Origin: Planktosalinus sp963975935
Lineage (GTDB): Bacteria; Bacteroidota; Bacteroidia; Flavobacteriales; Flavobacteriaceae
Length of the DNA stretch: 64,000 nucleotides
NCBI GenBank assembly: GCA_963975935.1
Contig: CAXBIQ010000004.1
Coordinates: 148,540-212,539 of the forward strand
Direction: 5' to 3'
The position numbers and the translations under genes were made by a program. Each line of letters begins with the position of its first letter. Position 1 is the stretch's first letter. Shown here piece after piece: positions 1-9,010 of the stretch. A model generated the notes under the pieces. That model was not told the DNA's origin, made no database searches, and was given only the letters and a program-made list of their open reading frames with translations.

Positions 1-1073
1 GAACCCATTTTGAAAGATTTTACGTCTTCGATTACGTATTTTTTTACTTCAGGCCATAGACTTTTCGGGATATAGCAACGGGAAGCTGCTGAACACTTTT
101 GCCCCTGAAACTCAAATGCCCCTCTTGAAATGGCTGTTGCAATTTGCTTCGGGTTTGAGGACTTGTGAGCAACTATAAAATCCTTCCCTCCTGTTTCCCC
201 AACAATGCGGGGATATGTTTTATAAGTATTGATATTTTCACCTATTTGCTTCCACAGCATCTTAAACACATCTGTAGAACCGGTAAAGTGCAAGCCTGAA
301 AAATCAGGGCTGCTTAATATAGTGTCTGTAATCATCTTAGGGTCTCCATAAACGACGTTGATAACGCCATCAGGTACACCGGCTTCCTTGAAGATATCGG
401 TGATTACTTTTGCAGAATACACCTGGCTGTCACTGGGTTTCCAAATGGCAACATTTCCCATCAGGGCTGCGCTTGCAGGCAGGTTTCCGGCGATAGCCGT
501 AAAATTAAAGGGGGTGATGGCATATATAAAACCTTCCAGCGGACGGTATTCAAGACGGTTCCAGGCACCACTTGTTGACTCCGGTTGTTCTGCATAGATT
601 TCGGTCATATACTGCACGTTGAACCTTAAAAAGTCTATTAGCTCACAAGCGGCATCAATTTCAGCCTGATAAATATTTTTTGATTGCCCCAGCATGGTTG
701 CGGCGTTGATTTTAGCGCGATAAGGACCTGCAATTAACTCTGCTGCCCTGAGGAAAATTCCGGCGCGTTGCTGCCACGGCATTTTTGACCAAGGTTTTCT
801 TGCTTCCAGAGCTGTGTCGATAGCTTCCTGAATGTGTTTCTTTTCGGCTTTGTGATACGTTCCTAAAGAGTGTTTATGGTCGTGAGGAGGTGAGATGGTG
901 GCAGTGTTGCCTGTTTTTATTTCTTTTCCGTTAATATACAAGGGAACATCAACTGTCTCCTTATACATTTTTTGGTATGTTTTTAAAACCTCTTCTCTTT
1001 CAGGTGTCCCGGGTGCATAGCTATTCACAGGCTCGTTAACAGCTACCGGTACTTTGTAAAATCCTTTTCCCAT
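1..1073 (-). CDS. pruA: L-glutamate gamma-semialdehyde (1-pyrroline-5-carboxylate) dehydrogenase, 3' end cut by window edge
   Basis: Second enzyme of proline breakdown: it oxidises P5C/glutamate semialdehyde to glutamate with NAD+. About 357 residues are visible, from an ATG at 1073 (MGKGFYKVPVAVNEPV) to the left edge without a stop. Flavobacterial P5CDHs are about 540 residues, so the C-terminal third lies outside the window. Visible aldehyde dehydrogenase landmarks are ITPFNFTAIAGNLPASAALMG, the substrate loop FTGSTDVF, the VGETGGKDF segment with the conserved Glu, and the catalytic Cys327 in FQGQKCSAASR. It is a single-domain enzyme, with no proline dehydrogenase part at its N-terminus. 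It is transcribed leftward, divergent from the NRDE gene. Family identity is very secure. Confidence 0.95.
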   Translation of the reverse strand, partial: MGKGFYKVPVAVNEPVNSYAPGTPEREEVLKTYQKMYKETVDVPLYINGKEIKTGNTATISPPHDHKHSLGTYHKAEKKHIQEAIDTALEARKPWSKMPWQQRAGIFLRAAELIAGPYRAKINAATMLGQSKNIYQAEIDAACELIDFLRFNVQYMTEIYAEQPESTSGAWNRLEYRPLEGFIYAITPFNFTAIAGNLPASAALMGNVAIWKPSDSQVYSAKVITDIFKEAGVPDGVINVVYGDPKMITDTILSSPDFSGLHFTGSTDVFKMLWKQIGENINTYKTYPRIVGETGGKDFIVAHKSSNPKQIATAISRGAFEFQGQKCSAASRCYIPKSLWPEVKKYVIEDVKSFKMG

Positions 1074-1202
1074 ATTTGTTTGTTTTTATATAAAAATTAA
1101 TCGTTTGCGAAGGTACAAATTTTTAAAGAGTCTGTTTTAACTCTGCTTTACTTCTTCTTTAGATTTTTGTAAGTTGTAGCACAAATTTATGACATAATAT
1201 CT

Positions 1203-1916
1203 ATGTGCACAGTAACATTTATTGCAAAAGAACCCAATGACTTTATTTTGACGTCAAACAGGGACGAAGCCATTGACAGAAAAACCCGCTTGCCGGAAGT
1301 TTATAACGAAAACGGCATTAAAATGGTATACCCCAAAGACGAAGTTGCCGGGGGAACGTGGATAGGTATAAGTGAAAGAAAACGCTTAGTCTGTCTGCTC
1401 AATGGCGGTTTTGTAGCACATGAGCGTAAATCAACCTACAGATTAAGCAGAGGTGTTATCGTGAAAGAACTGCTTGCCGTGAAAGATGGATTAAATTGGA
1501 TAGTAGATTTTGATTTTACAGATATTGAGCCTTTTACCATTATTATGATAGAATGGAGAGAAATGCTTAACCTCTATGAACTCGTTTGGGACGGGTCAAA
1601 GAAGCATTTAAAAAACATGAATGTAAAAACACACATCTGGAGTTCTTCACCGCTTTATACTAAGAGAATGAAGAATATACGTGAAAAATGGTTTTCAGAA
1701 TTTTTGGAAAATCGTAAACCAGAGCCCGTCAAATTGTTTGATTTTCACTTGAATACCGGAATAGGAAACAAAGATGTGGATTTACAGATTGACCGGGGAT
1801 TTTTAAAAACGGTGAGTATTACTCAGGCAACCAAAAATGATGATACAATCGCAATGAAATACAGGGACCTCAAAACAGGTAACGAAAAAGAAATAGATGT
1901 TGATATTTTTGATTGA
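1203..1916 (+). CDS. NRDE/TANGO2-family protein
   Basis: 237 residues starting MCTVTFIA. The signature NRDE sits at residues 19-22, within LTSNRDEAIDRKT, and Cys2 directly follows the start Met. The family is named after this motif and resembles N-terminal-nucleophile hydrolases, in which Cys2 would become the N-terminal residue. The eukaryotic homologue TANGO2 is linked to Golgi organisation and haem or lipid handling; the bacterial substrate is unknown. Further family features visible are GGTWIGI and a conserved LLNGG stretch near residues 50-70. No signal peptide, so probably cytoplasmic. It converges on apaG with only 1 base between the stops. Family call secure, function open. Confidence 0.85.
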   Translation: MCTVTFIAKEPNDFILTSNRDEAIDRKTRLPEVYNENGIKMVYPKDEVAGGTWIGISERKRLVCLLNGGFVAHERKSTYRLSRGVIVKELLAVKDGLNWIVDFDFTDIEPFTIIMIEWREMLNLYELVWDGSKKHLKNMNVKTHIWSSSPLYTKRMKNIREKWFSEFLENRKPEPVKLFDFHLNTGIGNKDVDLQIDRGFLKTVSITQATKNDDTIAMKYRDLKTGNEKEIDVDIFD

Positions 1917-1917
1917 A

Positions 1918-2304
1918 TCAATTCAAACCAAAAGTGGCACAAAGTTTAAAGGCAGGCACTTTTACTTTAAAACGTTTTGTAGAAGAAAAATTCACCATAT
2001 TATAATGACCACTCATCGAGCCAAAAGGTGATTGCAGCAGGCACCCTGAAGTATACTTATAAAATTCACCGGGTTTGAGTACAGGTTTTTTTCCCACGAC
2101 ACCTTCACCTTTTACAATTTCAGTTTCATTTAATGCATCTTTGATTTTCCAAAACCTAGATTGCAACTGAACCACGTCTTTACTTTGGTTGTGAATGGTA
2201 ATGACATAACGAAAGGAGAAGAACAATTTATAATTCTTATAAAATGTCCCTTCAAAATCTGTAACTACAGATATTTTTATGCCTTGTGTTACTTGTTGAA
2301 CCAT
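1918..2304 (-). CDS. apaG: ApaG domain protein
   Basis: 128 residues, the usual size for ApaG. The single immunoglobulin-like beta-sandwich is recognisable from the N-terminal TQGIKISV strand, the central VQLQSRFWKIKDA (family consensus of the type VQLLSRHWIITD) and the GEGVVGKKPVLKPGEFYKYTSGC block, followed by GSMSGHYNMV. E. coli ApaG lies beside apaH and was linked to cobalt/magnesium resistance; its biochemical role is unsettled. Here it is downstream of a DUF3667 gene on the same strand (4-bp gap), with no apaH in the window. Confidence 0.93.
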   Translation of the reverse strand: MVQQVTQGIKISVVTDFEGTFYKNYKLFFSFRYVITIHNQSKDVVQLQSRFWKIKDALNETEIVKGEGVVGKKPVLKPGEFYKYTSGCLLQSPFGSMSGHYNMVNFSSTKRFKVKVPAFKLCATFGLN

Positions 2305-2308
2305 CTAA

Positions 2309-3454
2309 TTAATAAAGTGAAAATGACAAAAATGCATAAACAACTGCTGCAAACATTGCTAAGATAGTAAATAAACCATTTAGAATCATAAATTTAACGA
2401 ATGTTTTAAACCTACCCTGCTCATAAAACCTTCGCATAGCTTTATAGAGGTATATTACAAAAAGAAGTAATGCTATTGAAGTAAATAATTCAGAGTTAAA
2501 CAAAAAGTCAAACAATGCCGAGATGATTAACAATACAAATAACAGGCTTTGCACATGAAAAGCAAAAACAAGCTGCTCCATATAAGTATATTTACCTTTT
2601 CTAATATACAAGAGCATAATAAAAAAGGTGAAAACCGGAAGGAATAAAAATATTACAATCGGAAGTTTTGAAATAAAGAAGTTATATGCAAATCCCGGGT
2701 TTTCTTTGAAAAAATTATAATCAATTACTTTTTTGTACAGCCATTTATTGTACATCCCTGTCTCGTGTTGCAGTTTTGTCAGAGCTTCGTGGGGTCTTTC
2801 TTCTTTATTTTTTAGGTGATAATCATTATAAATTTCCAATCTTGTAGAGAGAACGTCACTACCCAAGGAGTCAAGCTGTGCTTCAGTATAATAAGCAACG
2901 GGTTTATCTGATTTGGCAATCCTTATCGTATCAACTGAAGAACCAGTTTTAAAAGTTATTATCTTGTCTTCAGCTAACTCCTTTTCAATTTCAGAATCAC
3001 TTTTCTTTTCAGAATCAGTTTCCTTTACGGAGGTTGAAACGGTATTTCCGGAGGGGCTGTCATCGGCATATTCGCTTATCTTATTGAGGAGTCCGCTTAA
3101 AAGGAAAAAAACGATACTTACACTCAAATAAAACCGAAAGGGGTTTGCATACCGCATTCTTTTCCCTTCAACATAATCTTTTGAAATCTTTCCCGGTTTG
3201 AAAAGCAGGTTTCGCAAGGTAAGCGCAAGCCGGCTGTCATATGCAAAAAGGCTTGCAAAGAGTTCACTGAATATATCTTTGAAGTGCAGTTTTTTGGTAG
3301 AATTCAACTGGGAGCAATTGGGGCAATAGCGATCACTTCGGTCAAGTGGCACTTCACAATTGAGACACTTGTCACCCCGGTACTGAAGCTCTTTTCGACC
3401 TTGTTCTGTAGAAGGCAAAATGCTCGAAAGAAAAACAGACAGCCTGTCCAGCAT
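2309..3454 (-). CDS. DUF3667 membrane protein with N-terminal zinc ribbon
   Basis: 381 residues. A four-cysteine zinc ribbon lies near the N-terminus (C30, C33, C44, C47: CLNC and YCPNC), followed by the DUF3667 core with NPFRFYLSVSIVFFLLSGLL as the first membrane segment (about residues 105-125). A charged, Ser/Glu/Lys-rich loop of about 140 residues follows, then four further hydrophobic segments from about residue 268 to the C-terminus. The zinc ribbon plus membrane layout is characteristic of this Bacteroidota family, whose function is unknown. The gene ends 4 bp before apaG and starts 5 bp after the stop of the T9SS plug gene, so the three probably form one leftward transcript. Confidence 0.8.
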   Translation of the reverse strand: MLDRLSVFLSSILPSTEQGRKELQYRGDKCLNCEVPLDRSDRYCPNCSQLNSTKKLHFKDIFSELFASLFAYDSRLALTLRNLLFKPGKISKDYVEGKRMRYANPFRFYLSVSIVFFLLSGLLNKISEYADDSPSGNTVSTSVKETDSEKKSDSEIEKELAEDKIITFKTGSSVDTIRIAKSDKPVAYYTEAQLDSLGSDVLSTRLEIYNDYHLKNKEERPHEALTKLQHETGMYNKWLYKKVIDYNFFKENPGFAYNFFISKLPIVIFLFLPVFTFFIMLLYIRKGKYTYMEQLVFAFHVQSLLFVLLIISALFDFLFNSELFTSIALLLFVIYLYKAMRRFYEQGRFKTFVKFMILNGLFTILAMFAAVVYAFLSFSLY

Positions 3455-3459
3455 GCAAT

Positions 3460-4716
3460 TTAATTGTTTGTTATATTTACTGAATTGTTACTTCCCACTC
3501 CAATTATCCTGTCAAATCTACCCCCAAGATCACGGTAATAGACGATTACAGTATATTCATTTTCGGTTTCATCAAAATCACCACTCACAGCTCCTTCATT
3601 TATTGAGCCATCCCTGTTTTTTATAACATATTTATAATTATAAAATCCTTGTTTAAACAGACGCCTGTTCCTAAAGGTGTCACTGGCTGAATCATAATCC
3701 ATTCTGGTGGATTCATCAAGGGTGTAATTACTAAAATTGCCGTATAAATGAATTTCCTGGCCATCCTGTAGTTCATCATAATATTGCAAGGCAAAATGAA
3801 TCCATACATATTCAGCATCAATACTGGCTTTTTCACCCCGTACATTTCGGACAACAAAATTTCCATTAATGTCCGGATTGTAAGTATAAGGCCTATCTTT
3901 TCGGGTAATATTAGTGTATAAGTAATTTATAAAAGTGTCCTCAAGTTCCACCCTTCTGATGTTGACGGTGGCACCCCGCACATCACTATTGTCAAAATTA
4001 AAATATTCATTACCTCCCCAAAAGGCAGATTCCTGATCATATCTGTAAACCAACTCATTCCCCAGGGTATATTGGGGTTCTAAATCAGTAATAGCTGTTT
4101 TGAGGTTGTAGTTTTGAAGCACGAGTGTTTTCACATTTTGCTTTGGATTGATCAAAACCTGATTTTGAGAAGTGATAGTAAAGTTTACAACTTGTTTTGT
4201 GTGGATAAAATTTAAATCCCTGGAACGTCTAATGCCCACACTCACCCCTGCCTGGTCTTCATAAATCATGAACTTTCTGGAGAAAATCAAATTTCTTCTG
4301 TCATCAAAAACTTTAATGAGGTAATTACCACTTTTTGTGAGCCTTCTCACATCCCTGTTAGGGACATTCAGTCTGTAATGAGAGTATATTTGAAGTGTAT
4401 TGAACGAATTTTCATAATTCTCAATACGCACATCGTCAAAACCATCAATATATTCACCCTTAGACAGCGATGAGGGTGTCCAGTCAAAATTGTAGTGCTC
4501 AATGGTATAATAATAATCCCGTTCATCACCAATAATATCATCAAACCTAAGCTGAAATGGCTCCCCTAACTTTAAAATAGGTAATTGTGCCTGATCAGTA
4601 TTGCCCATAAACTCAATGGTTTTAATGTAATTAGGAGGAGGGGTCTCTTCAACTTGTGCAAATGAAAAAAGAGAAAAAAAAGTAACAAAAACAAAGACAC
4701 TTATATATTCTTTCAT
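3460..4716 (-). CDS. Type IX secretion system plug protein (DUF5103)
   Basis: 418 residues with an N-terminal signal peptide (VFVFVTFFSLFSFAQVEE). The sequence follows the DUF5103 family: NYIKTIEF near the mature N-terminus, GDERDYYYTIEHYNFDWTPS, the SKGEYIDGFDDVRI strand and NSFNTLQIYSHYRLNVPN. In Flavobacterium johnsoniae a protein of this family occupies the outer opening of the giant SprA translocon when PorV is not bound, keeping the pore closed. By homology this is a periplasmic/outer-membrane T9SS component. The window also holds a T9SS cargo (21027-23204), so the system is presumably active. It is the first gene of the leftward plug-DUF3667-apaG group. Confidence 0.85.
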   Translation of the reverse strand: MKEYISVFVFVTFFSLFSFAQVEETPPPNYIKTIEFMGNTDQAQLPILKLGEPFQLRFDDIIGDERDYYYTIEHYNFDWTPSSLSKGEYIDGFDDVRIENYENSFNTLQIYSHYRLNVPNRDVRRLTKSGNYLIKVFDDRRNLIFSRKFMIYEDQAGVSVGIRRSRDLNFIHTKQVVNFTITSQNQVLINPKQNVKTLVLQNYNLKTAITDLEPQYTLGNELVYRYDQESAFWGGNEYFNFDNSDVRGATVNIRRVELEDTFINYLYTNITRKDRPYTYNPDINGNFVVRNVRGEKASIDAEYVWIHFALQYYDELQDGQEIHLYGNFSNYTLDESTRMDYDSASDTFRNRRLFKQGFYNYKYVIKNRDGSINEGAVSGDFDETENEYTVIVYYRDLGGRFDRIIGVGSNNSVNITNN

Positions 4717-4911
4717 GTATAAATCTTTATACTATTTTTAAAATAACAAGTTCCAAAAATTAATTTTAAGAAACTATTTGCTCACGTTGTAAATATAAAC
4801 AAATTTTATACCTATTATAACACTGATTTAATTGGTGATTTTTTTTATTTAGAATGAATATAAATAGATAATTTAGCTTATTTATACTTTAAAAATACGT
4901 GGTAAAATTTG

Positions 4912-4919
4912 TAAATTTG
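4912..4919 (+). promoter_or_regulatory. Bacteroidota -7 promoter box upstream of nqrA
   Basis: The sequence matches TAnnTTTG, the -7 element of Bacteroidota primary-sigma promoters, in an AT-rich 269-bp intergenic stretch. Transcription would start near 4926, leaving a 5' leader of about 60 nt before the nqrA ATG at 4986. A clear -33 TTG element at the expected distance is not obvious. It is the only good candidate for the whole six-gene nqr operon. Confidence 0.5.
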
Positions 4920-4985
4920 CGCTCCTTAAAATCTGTTAATTAAACAGACTAAGGTTTTTAAAGTAAACTTTAATACCAATATCCT

Positions 4986-6338
4986 ATGTCAAAAGACATT
5001 AGAATTAAAAACGGGCTGGACATACGCCTTGTAGGTGAATCTGACAAAGCCCTTACAAATGCTCCCAGATCACGCACTTTTGTTATTACCCCATCAGATT
5101 TTCATTTAATCACACCTAAAATGGTTGTCAAGGAAGGAGCCAAAGTTCTTGCCGGTGATGATATATTTTATGCCAGGGAAAATGAATCGGTTCGGTTTGT
5201 TTCGCCTGTGAGCGGAACACTTACTGAAATAAAAAGGGGGGCAAAAAGGGTCATCACCCATATTGTTATCACTGCAGACAGTGAAGATCAATACAGGGAT
5301 TTTGGTAAAGCAGACCTTTCAAAAACAAGTGCTGAAGAAATAAAATCAAGATTGCTGGAATCAGGATGCTGGCCTTTCATCATACAACGTCCTTACAATG
5401 TTATTGCAAACCCTGATAAGGAGCCTAAAGCCATTTTTATATCGGCACACGCAAGTGCTCCTTTGACTGCAGATTATGACTACACCCTTAACGGAAAAGA
5501 AGCTGAACTGCAAGCAGCATTAACTGCTTTGAGCAAATTAACAAAAGGGAAAGTCCACGTAGGCGTTGGTGCAGATTCTGTATCGCCCATTGCAAATTTA
5601 AACGATATCACCGTTCATAAAGTTTCCGGTCCACATCCATCAGGAAATGTGGGAACTTTGATTAATAAAATTGACCCAATCAACAAAGGGGAAACCGTTT
5701 GGACAGTTACCCCGCAGGATTTGGTTATTATGGGTGAATTACTTCTTACGGGCAAATTCAACTCAGAACGTATCGTAGCGCTTTCAGGCTCTTCTCTGGA
5801 AAACCCAAAATATTACAGAACCAAAATAGGTGCTGAAGTATCTACTATGGTTTATGACTCCGGATTAAAAGAAGACAATGTAAGAATCATCAGTGGCGGT
5901 GTGCTTACAGGAAAAAAGGTACCTGCTGATGGACACTTAAGCTATTATGCAAATACCATCAGTGTCATTCCCGAAGGTGATGATTATGAATTTTTTGGAT
6001 GGAACAAACCGGTATTCAACAAAATATCCATAACAAGAGCTTTGACGTTCTCCTGGTTGACACCAAATAAGAAATATGAATTAAACACCAATACCAATGG
6101 TGAACACAGGGCCTTTGTCCAAACCGGAATATATGAGCAAGTGTTTCCTTTAGACATTTACCCCTTACAAATTCTAAAAGCATGTATGGTCGAGGACCTT
6201 GATGCTATGGAGGAATTGGGAATGTTTGAAGTTGCTCCTGAAGATTTTGCATTAACCGAGTTTGTATGCATTTCAAAACAACCCCACCAAGAGATTATCA
6301 GAAAAGGATTAGATCTTATGTACAAAGAAATAGGATAA
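4986..6338 (+). CDS. nqrA: Na+-translocating NADH:quinone reductase subunit A
   Basis: 450 residues, normal length for NqrA. First gene of a complete nqrABCDEF operon. NqrA is the peripheral cytoplasmic subunit of the sodium-pumping NADH dehydrogenase and takes part in quinone binding. Visible family landmarks are the N-terminal IRIKNGLDIRLVG, the biotinyl/lipoyl-like segment KEGAKVLAGDDIFY, and the Rossmann-like core with FIQRPYNVIANP, followed by VSGPHPSGNVGTLI. The stop is 3 bp before nqrB, consistent with co-translation. Confidence 0.97.
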   Translation: MSKDIRIKNGLDIRLVGESDKALTNAPRSRTFVITPSDFHLITPKMVVKEGAKVLAGDDIFYARENESVRFVSPVSGTLTEIKRGAKRVITHIVITADSEDQYRDFGKADLSKTSAEEIKSRLLESGCWPFIIQRPYNVIANPDKEPKAIFISAHASAPLTADYDYTLNGKEAELQAALTALSKLTKGKVHVGVGADSVSPIANLNDITVHKVSGPHPSGNVGTLINKIDPINKGETVWTVTPQDLVIMGELLLTGKFNSERIVALSGSSLENPKYYRTKIGAEVSTMVYDSGLKEDNVRIISGGVLTGKKVPADGHLSYYANTISVIPEGDDYEFFGWNKPVFNKISITRALTFSWLTPNKKYELNTNTNGEHRAFVQTGIYEQVFPLDIYPLQILKACMVEDLDAMEELGMFEVAPEDFALTEFVCISKQPHQEIIRKGLDLMYKEIG

Positions 6339-6341
6339 GCT

Positions 6342-7562
6342 ATGAGTTTGAAAAATAAATTACACACTTTAAAAATGAAGTACAAAGGCACCAAAATGGC
6401 GCCGGCGTTTAATGCCCTGCATACGTTTTTGTACTTGCCAAATGAAACAACCCATTCCGGTTCTCACATAAGGGCTGCAGATGATCTGAAGCGCACGATG
6501 AATACCGTGATTCTGGCATTGGTTCCATGTTTGATTTTTGGTATATTCAATGCAGGTTATCAACATTATTCTGCTATCAATGGTTTTCCTCAGGATTTTT
6601 CACTTTTTGAGCATTTCATCAACTGGGAAAACTTTGTTTTGGGAGCTTGGACAGTTTTACCTTTGGTAATTGTATCTTATGTTGTGGGACTGGCAGCAGA
6701 ATTTGTATTTGCAGTCATAAAGGGACATGAAGTAGAAGAAGGATACCTGGTAACAGGGATGCTTGTCCCGTTGATCATTCCAGTAGATACTCCCTTATGG
6801 ATGCTAGCCGTTGCAGTTATCTTTGGGGTAGTAATCGGTAAAGAAGTTTTTGGAGGTACAGGAATGAATATTCTAAACCCCGCATTGACAATCAGGGCCT
6901 TTTTATTCTTTGCTTACCCCACCTGGATGAGTGGTGATAAAGTATGGGTGCACGGTGCTGTTGAACGGGATGCAGAAATTGCAGCAGGATCCAATCTTGA
7001 TGCTATTTCGGGTGAAACCATTTTAGGAAGTTTGGCACAAAACAACCCTCCTGATTTTTCAGTTATGGAAATGTTCTATGGATTCATCCCGGGTTCTGTG
7101 GGTGAAACCTCAGCACTTTTAATACTCCTTGGCGGTCTCTTTTTATTATATACAAAAGTTGCCAGCTGGCGCATTATGTTAAGTTCAGTTGTTGGAGCTT
7201 TGGTAATGGGCTTGATATTCAACGGTGTTGTTGATGCAGGAATTATTTCAGAAACAAGTAGTTTTTATGGATTGATGAATCTTGAGTTCTGGAAGCACCT
7301 TATTGTTGGAGGTCTGGCATTTGGTATCGTTTATATGGCCACAGACCCGGTAACGGGCTCACAAACCAACAAGGGAAAATGGATATATGGCTTCTTTATA
7401 GGCCTTATCTCAGTGCTCATCAGGGTATTTAACCCGGCATATCCCGAAGGCGTTTTCCTTGCCATTTTACTAATGAATGTGTTTGCCCCTACTATTGACC
7501 ATTATGTCCTGAGAGGAAACATCAAGAGAAGAATGAAACGTTTAAAAGTTAAAACCGCATAG
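6342..7562 (+). CDS. nqrB: Na+-translocating NADH:quinone reductase subunit B
   Basis: 406-residue integral membrane subunit with multiple transmembrane helices. It carries FMN covalently bound through a phosphoester to threonine in an SGxT motif; here SGET at residues 223-226, so Thr226 is the expected attachment site. Other landmarks are GTGMNILNPALTIRAFLFFAYP and GGLAFGIVYMATDPVTGSQT. Subunit B carries part of the Na+ pathway and binds riboflavin in studied complexes. ATG at 6342, 3 bp after nqrA; 2 bp before nqrC. Confidence 0.97.
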   Translation: MSLKNKLHTLKMKYKGTKMAPAFNALHTFLYLPNETTHSGSHIRAADDLKRTMNTVILALVPCLIFGIFNAGYQHYSAINGFPQDFSLFEHFINWENFVLGAWTVLPLVIVSYVVGLAAEFVFAVIKGHEVEEGYLVTGMLVPLIIPVDTPLWMLAVAVIFGVVIGKEVFGGTGMNILNPALTIRAFLFFAYPTWMSGDKVWVHGAVERDAEIAAGSNLDAISGETILGSLAQNNPPDFSVMEMFYGFIPGSVGETSALLILLGGLFLLYTKVASWRIMLSSVVGALVMGLIFNGVVDAGIISETSSFYGLMNLEFWKHLIVGGLAFGIVYMATDPVTGSQTNKGKWIYGFFIGLISVLIRVFNPAYPEGVFLAILLMNVFAPTIDHYVLRGNIKRRMKRLKVKTA

Positions 7563-7564
7563 CT

Positions 7565-8317
7565 ATGGCTAAGAAAACAGACAGTAATATTTATACCTTC
7601 ATCTTTGCCATTGTAATGGTATTGGTTGTTGGCTCCTTGCTAGCTTTTGTTGCATCTTCATTGAAACCTACTATTGTAGAAAATCAACGCTATGAAAAAC
7701 AACAGAACATCCTGTATGCAATGGGTGTTCACAATAACGATGGCCCTAATGACGTAAGTTTTATTTCTACTGAAAATGTGGGTGAACAATTCAACCAGTA
7801 TATTAAAAGACAACTTGTCGTTCAAGGTGGTGAAGTAACCGAAAATGATGAAGCATACCTCATCGATTTGGCAAAAGAAGAAGCCCTCGCTAAAAGAGCT
7901 GATTATGAAAAACGTTTGCCTATTTTCGTTGGAGAAAAAGACGGTGAGACATATTATATCGTACCCATGCGCGGTAAAGGTTTGTGGGATGCAATCTGGG
8001 GCTTTATGTCCTTAAATGAAGAATTTGTAGTGCAAGGAGTTTATTTTGACCATAAAGCAGAAACCCCGGGACTTGGAGCCAATATAAAAGAGCGCTTCTT
8101 CATGGACGATTTTGAAGGTGAGCACATTCTTGACGAAAACGGCAACTTTCAAGGCATCAATGTTGCCAAAGGTAACAATGACCCCCTTAACGAAAGAAAA
8201 ACAGATCACAGAGTAGATGCAATCGCAGGTTCTACAATTACAGGTAATGGAGTCACATCAATGATTTCAACATACTTAAGAACATATCTACCTCATTTAA
8301 GAAATTTAACCCAATAG
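7565..8317 (+). CDS. nqrC: Na+-translocating NADH:quinone reductase subunit C
   Basis: 250 residues: one N-terminal membrane helix (about 10-32) and a periplasmic FMN-binding domain. The covalent flavin motif appears as AGSTIT at residues 221-226 (consensus SGATxT), so Thr224 is the predicted acceptor. Also visible is the family segment GKGLWDAIWGFMSL and the HKAETPGLGANI block that precedes the flavin site. It relays electrons between the NqrD/E iron centre and the FMN of NqrB. Ser/Ala variation around the acceptor Thr is minor and the gene looks functional. Confidence 0.97.
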   Translation: MAKKTDSNIYTFIFAIVMVLVVGSLLAFVASSLKPTIVENQRYEKQQNILYAMGVHNNDGPNDVSFISTENVGEQFNQYIKRQLVVQGGEVTENDEAYLIDLAKEEALAKRADYEKRLPIFVGEKDGETYYIVPMRGKGLWDAIWGFMSLNEEFVVQGVYFDHKAETPGLGANIKERFFMDDFEGEHILDENGNFQGINVAKGNNDPLNERKTDHRVDAIAGSTITGNGVTSMISTYLRTYLPHLRNLTQ

Positions 8318-8321
8318 AGTT

Positions 8322-8969
8322 ATGGCATTATTATCTAAAAAAGACAAAGCGTTAATACTTGACCCGTTAACTGATAACAACCCCATTACCATTCAGGTTT
8401 TGGGTATCTGTTCTGCACTTGCAATTACAGCCCAGTTAAAGGCTTCTATTGTGATGGCGATATCTGTATTGTTTGTAATGGGTGCGGGTAATGTCGTGAT
8501 TTCGCTAATGCGAAACATAATACCTTCTAAAATAAGAATTATCGTTCAACTGGTTGTAGTAGCGACCCTTGTAATTATTGTTGACCAGGTTCTAAAGGCA
8601 TTTGCTTATGAGTTAAGTAAAGAGCTTTCCGTTTTCATCGGATTGATTATTACAAACTGTATTATCATGGGACGTTTTGAGGCATTTGCCCTGGGCAACG
8701 GTGTTTATCGATCTTTCCTTGATGGTATCGGAAATGCCCTGGGATATAGCGTTATATTGATTATCGTTGGTTTTTTCAGGGAGTTATTAGGCTCCGGAAC
8801 CCTTTTGGGAATACAGGTGCTGGGAGACCCCATTGCAAAAACGGGCTTATATTCCATTGGCTATGAAAACAACGGGTTTATGTTACTGTCACCAATGGCC
8901 CTCATCGTTGTGGGGATCATTATTTGGGTACAACGCAGCAGAAACCCAAATCTAATAGAAGAAAACTAG
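8322..8969 (+). CDS. nqrD: Na+-translocating NADH:quinone reductase subunit D
   Basis: 215 residues, six predicted membrane helices. NqrD and NqrE are inverted paralogues that together hold an intramembrane iron centre with two cysteines each. Here the expected residues are Cys30 (in LGICSALA) and Cys113 (in TNCIIMGRFEAFA). The GNVVISLMRNIIPSKIRI loop is typical of the family. It starts 4 bp after nqrC and is separated from nqrE by 41 bp, the longest gap inside the operon. Confidence 0.97.
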   Translation: MALLSKKDKALILDPLTDNNPITIQVLGICSALAITAQLKASIVMAISVLFVMGAGNVVISLMRNIIPSKIRIIVQLVVVATLVIIVDQVLKAFAYELSKELSVFIGLIITNCIIMGRFEAFALGNGVYRSFLDGIGNALGYSVILIIVGFFRELLGSGTLLGIQVLGDPIAKTGLYSIGYENNGFMLLSPMALIVVGIIIWVQRSRNPNLIEEN

Positions 8970-9010
8970 TAGTTAACCGTTAATCCGCTTTAACTGACAA
9001 TAAAAAAATT

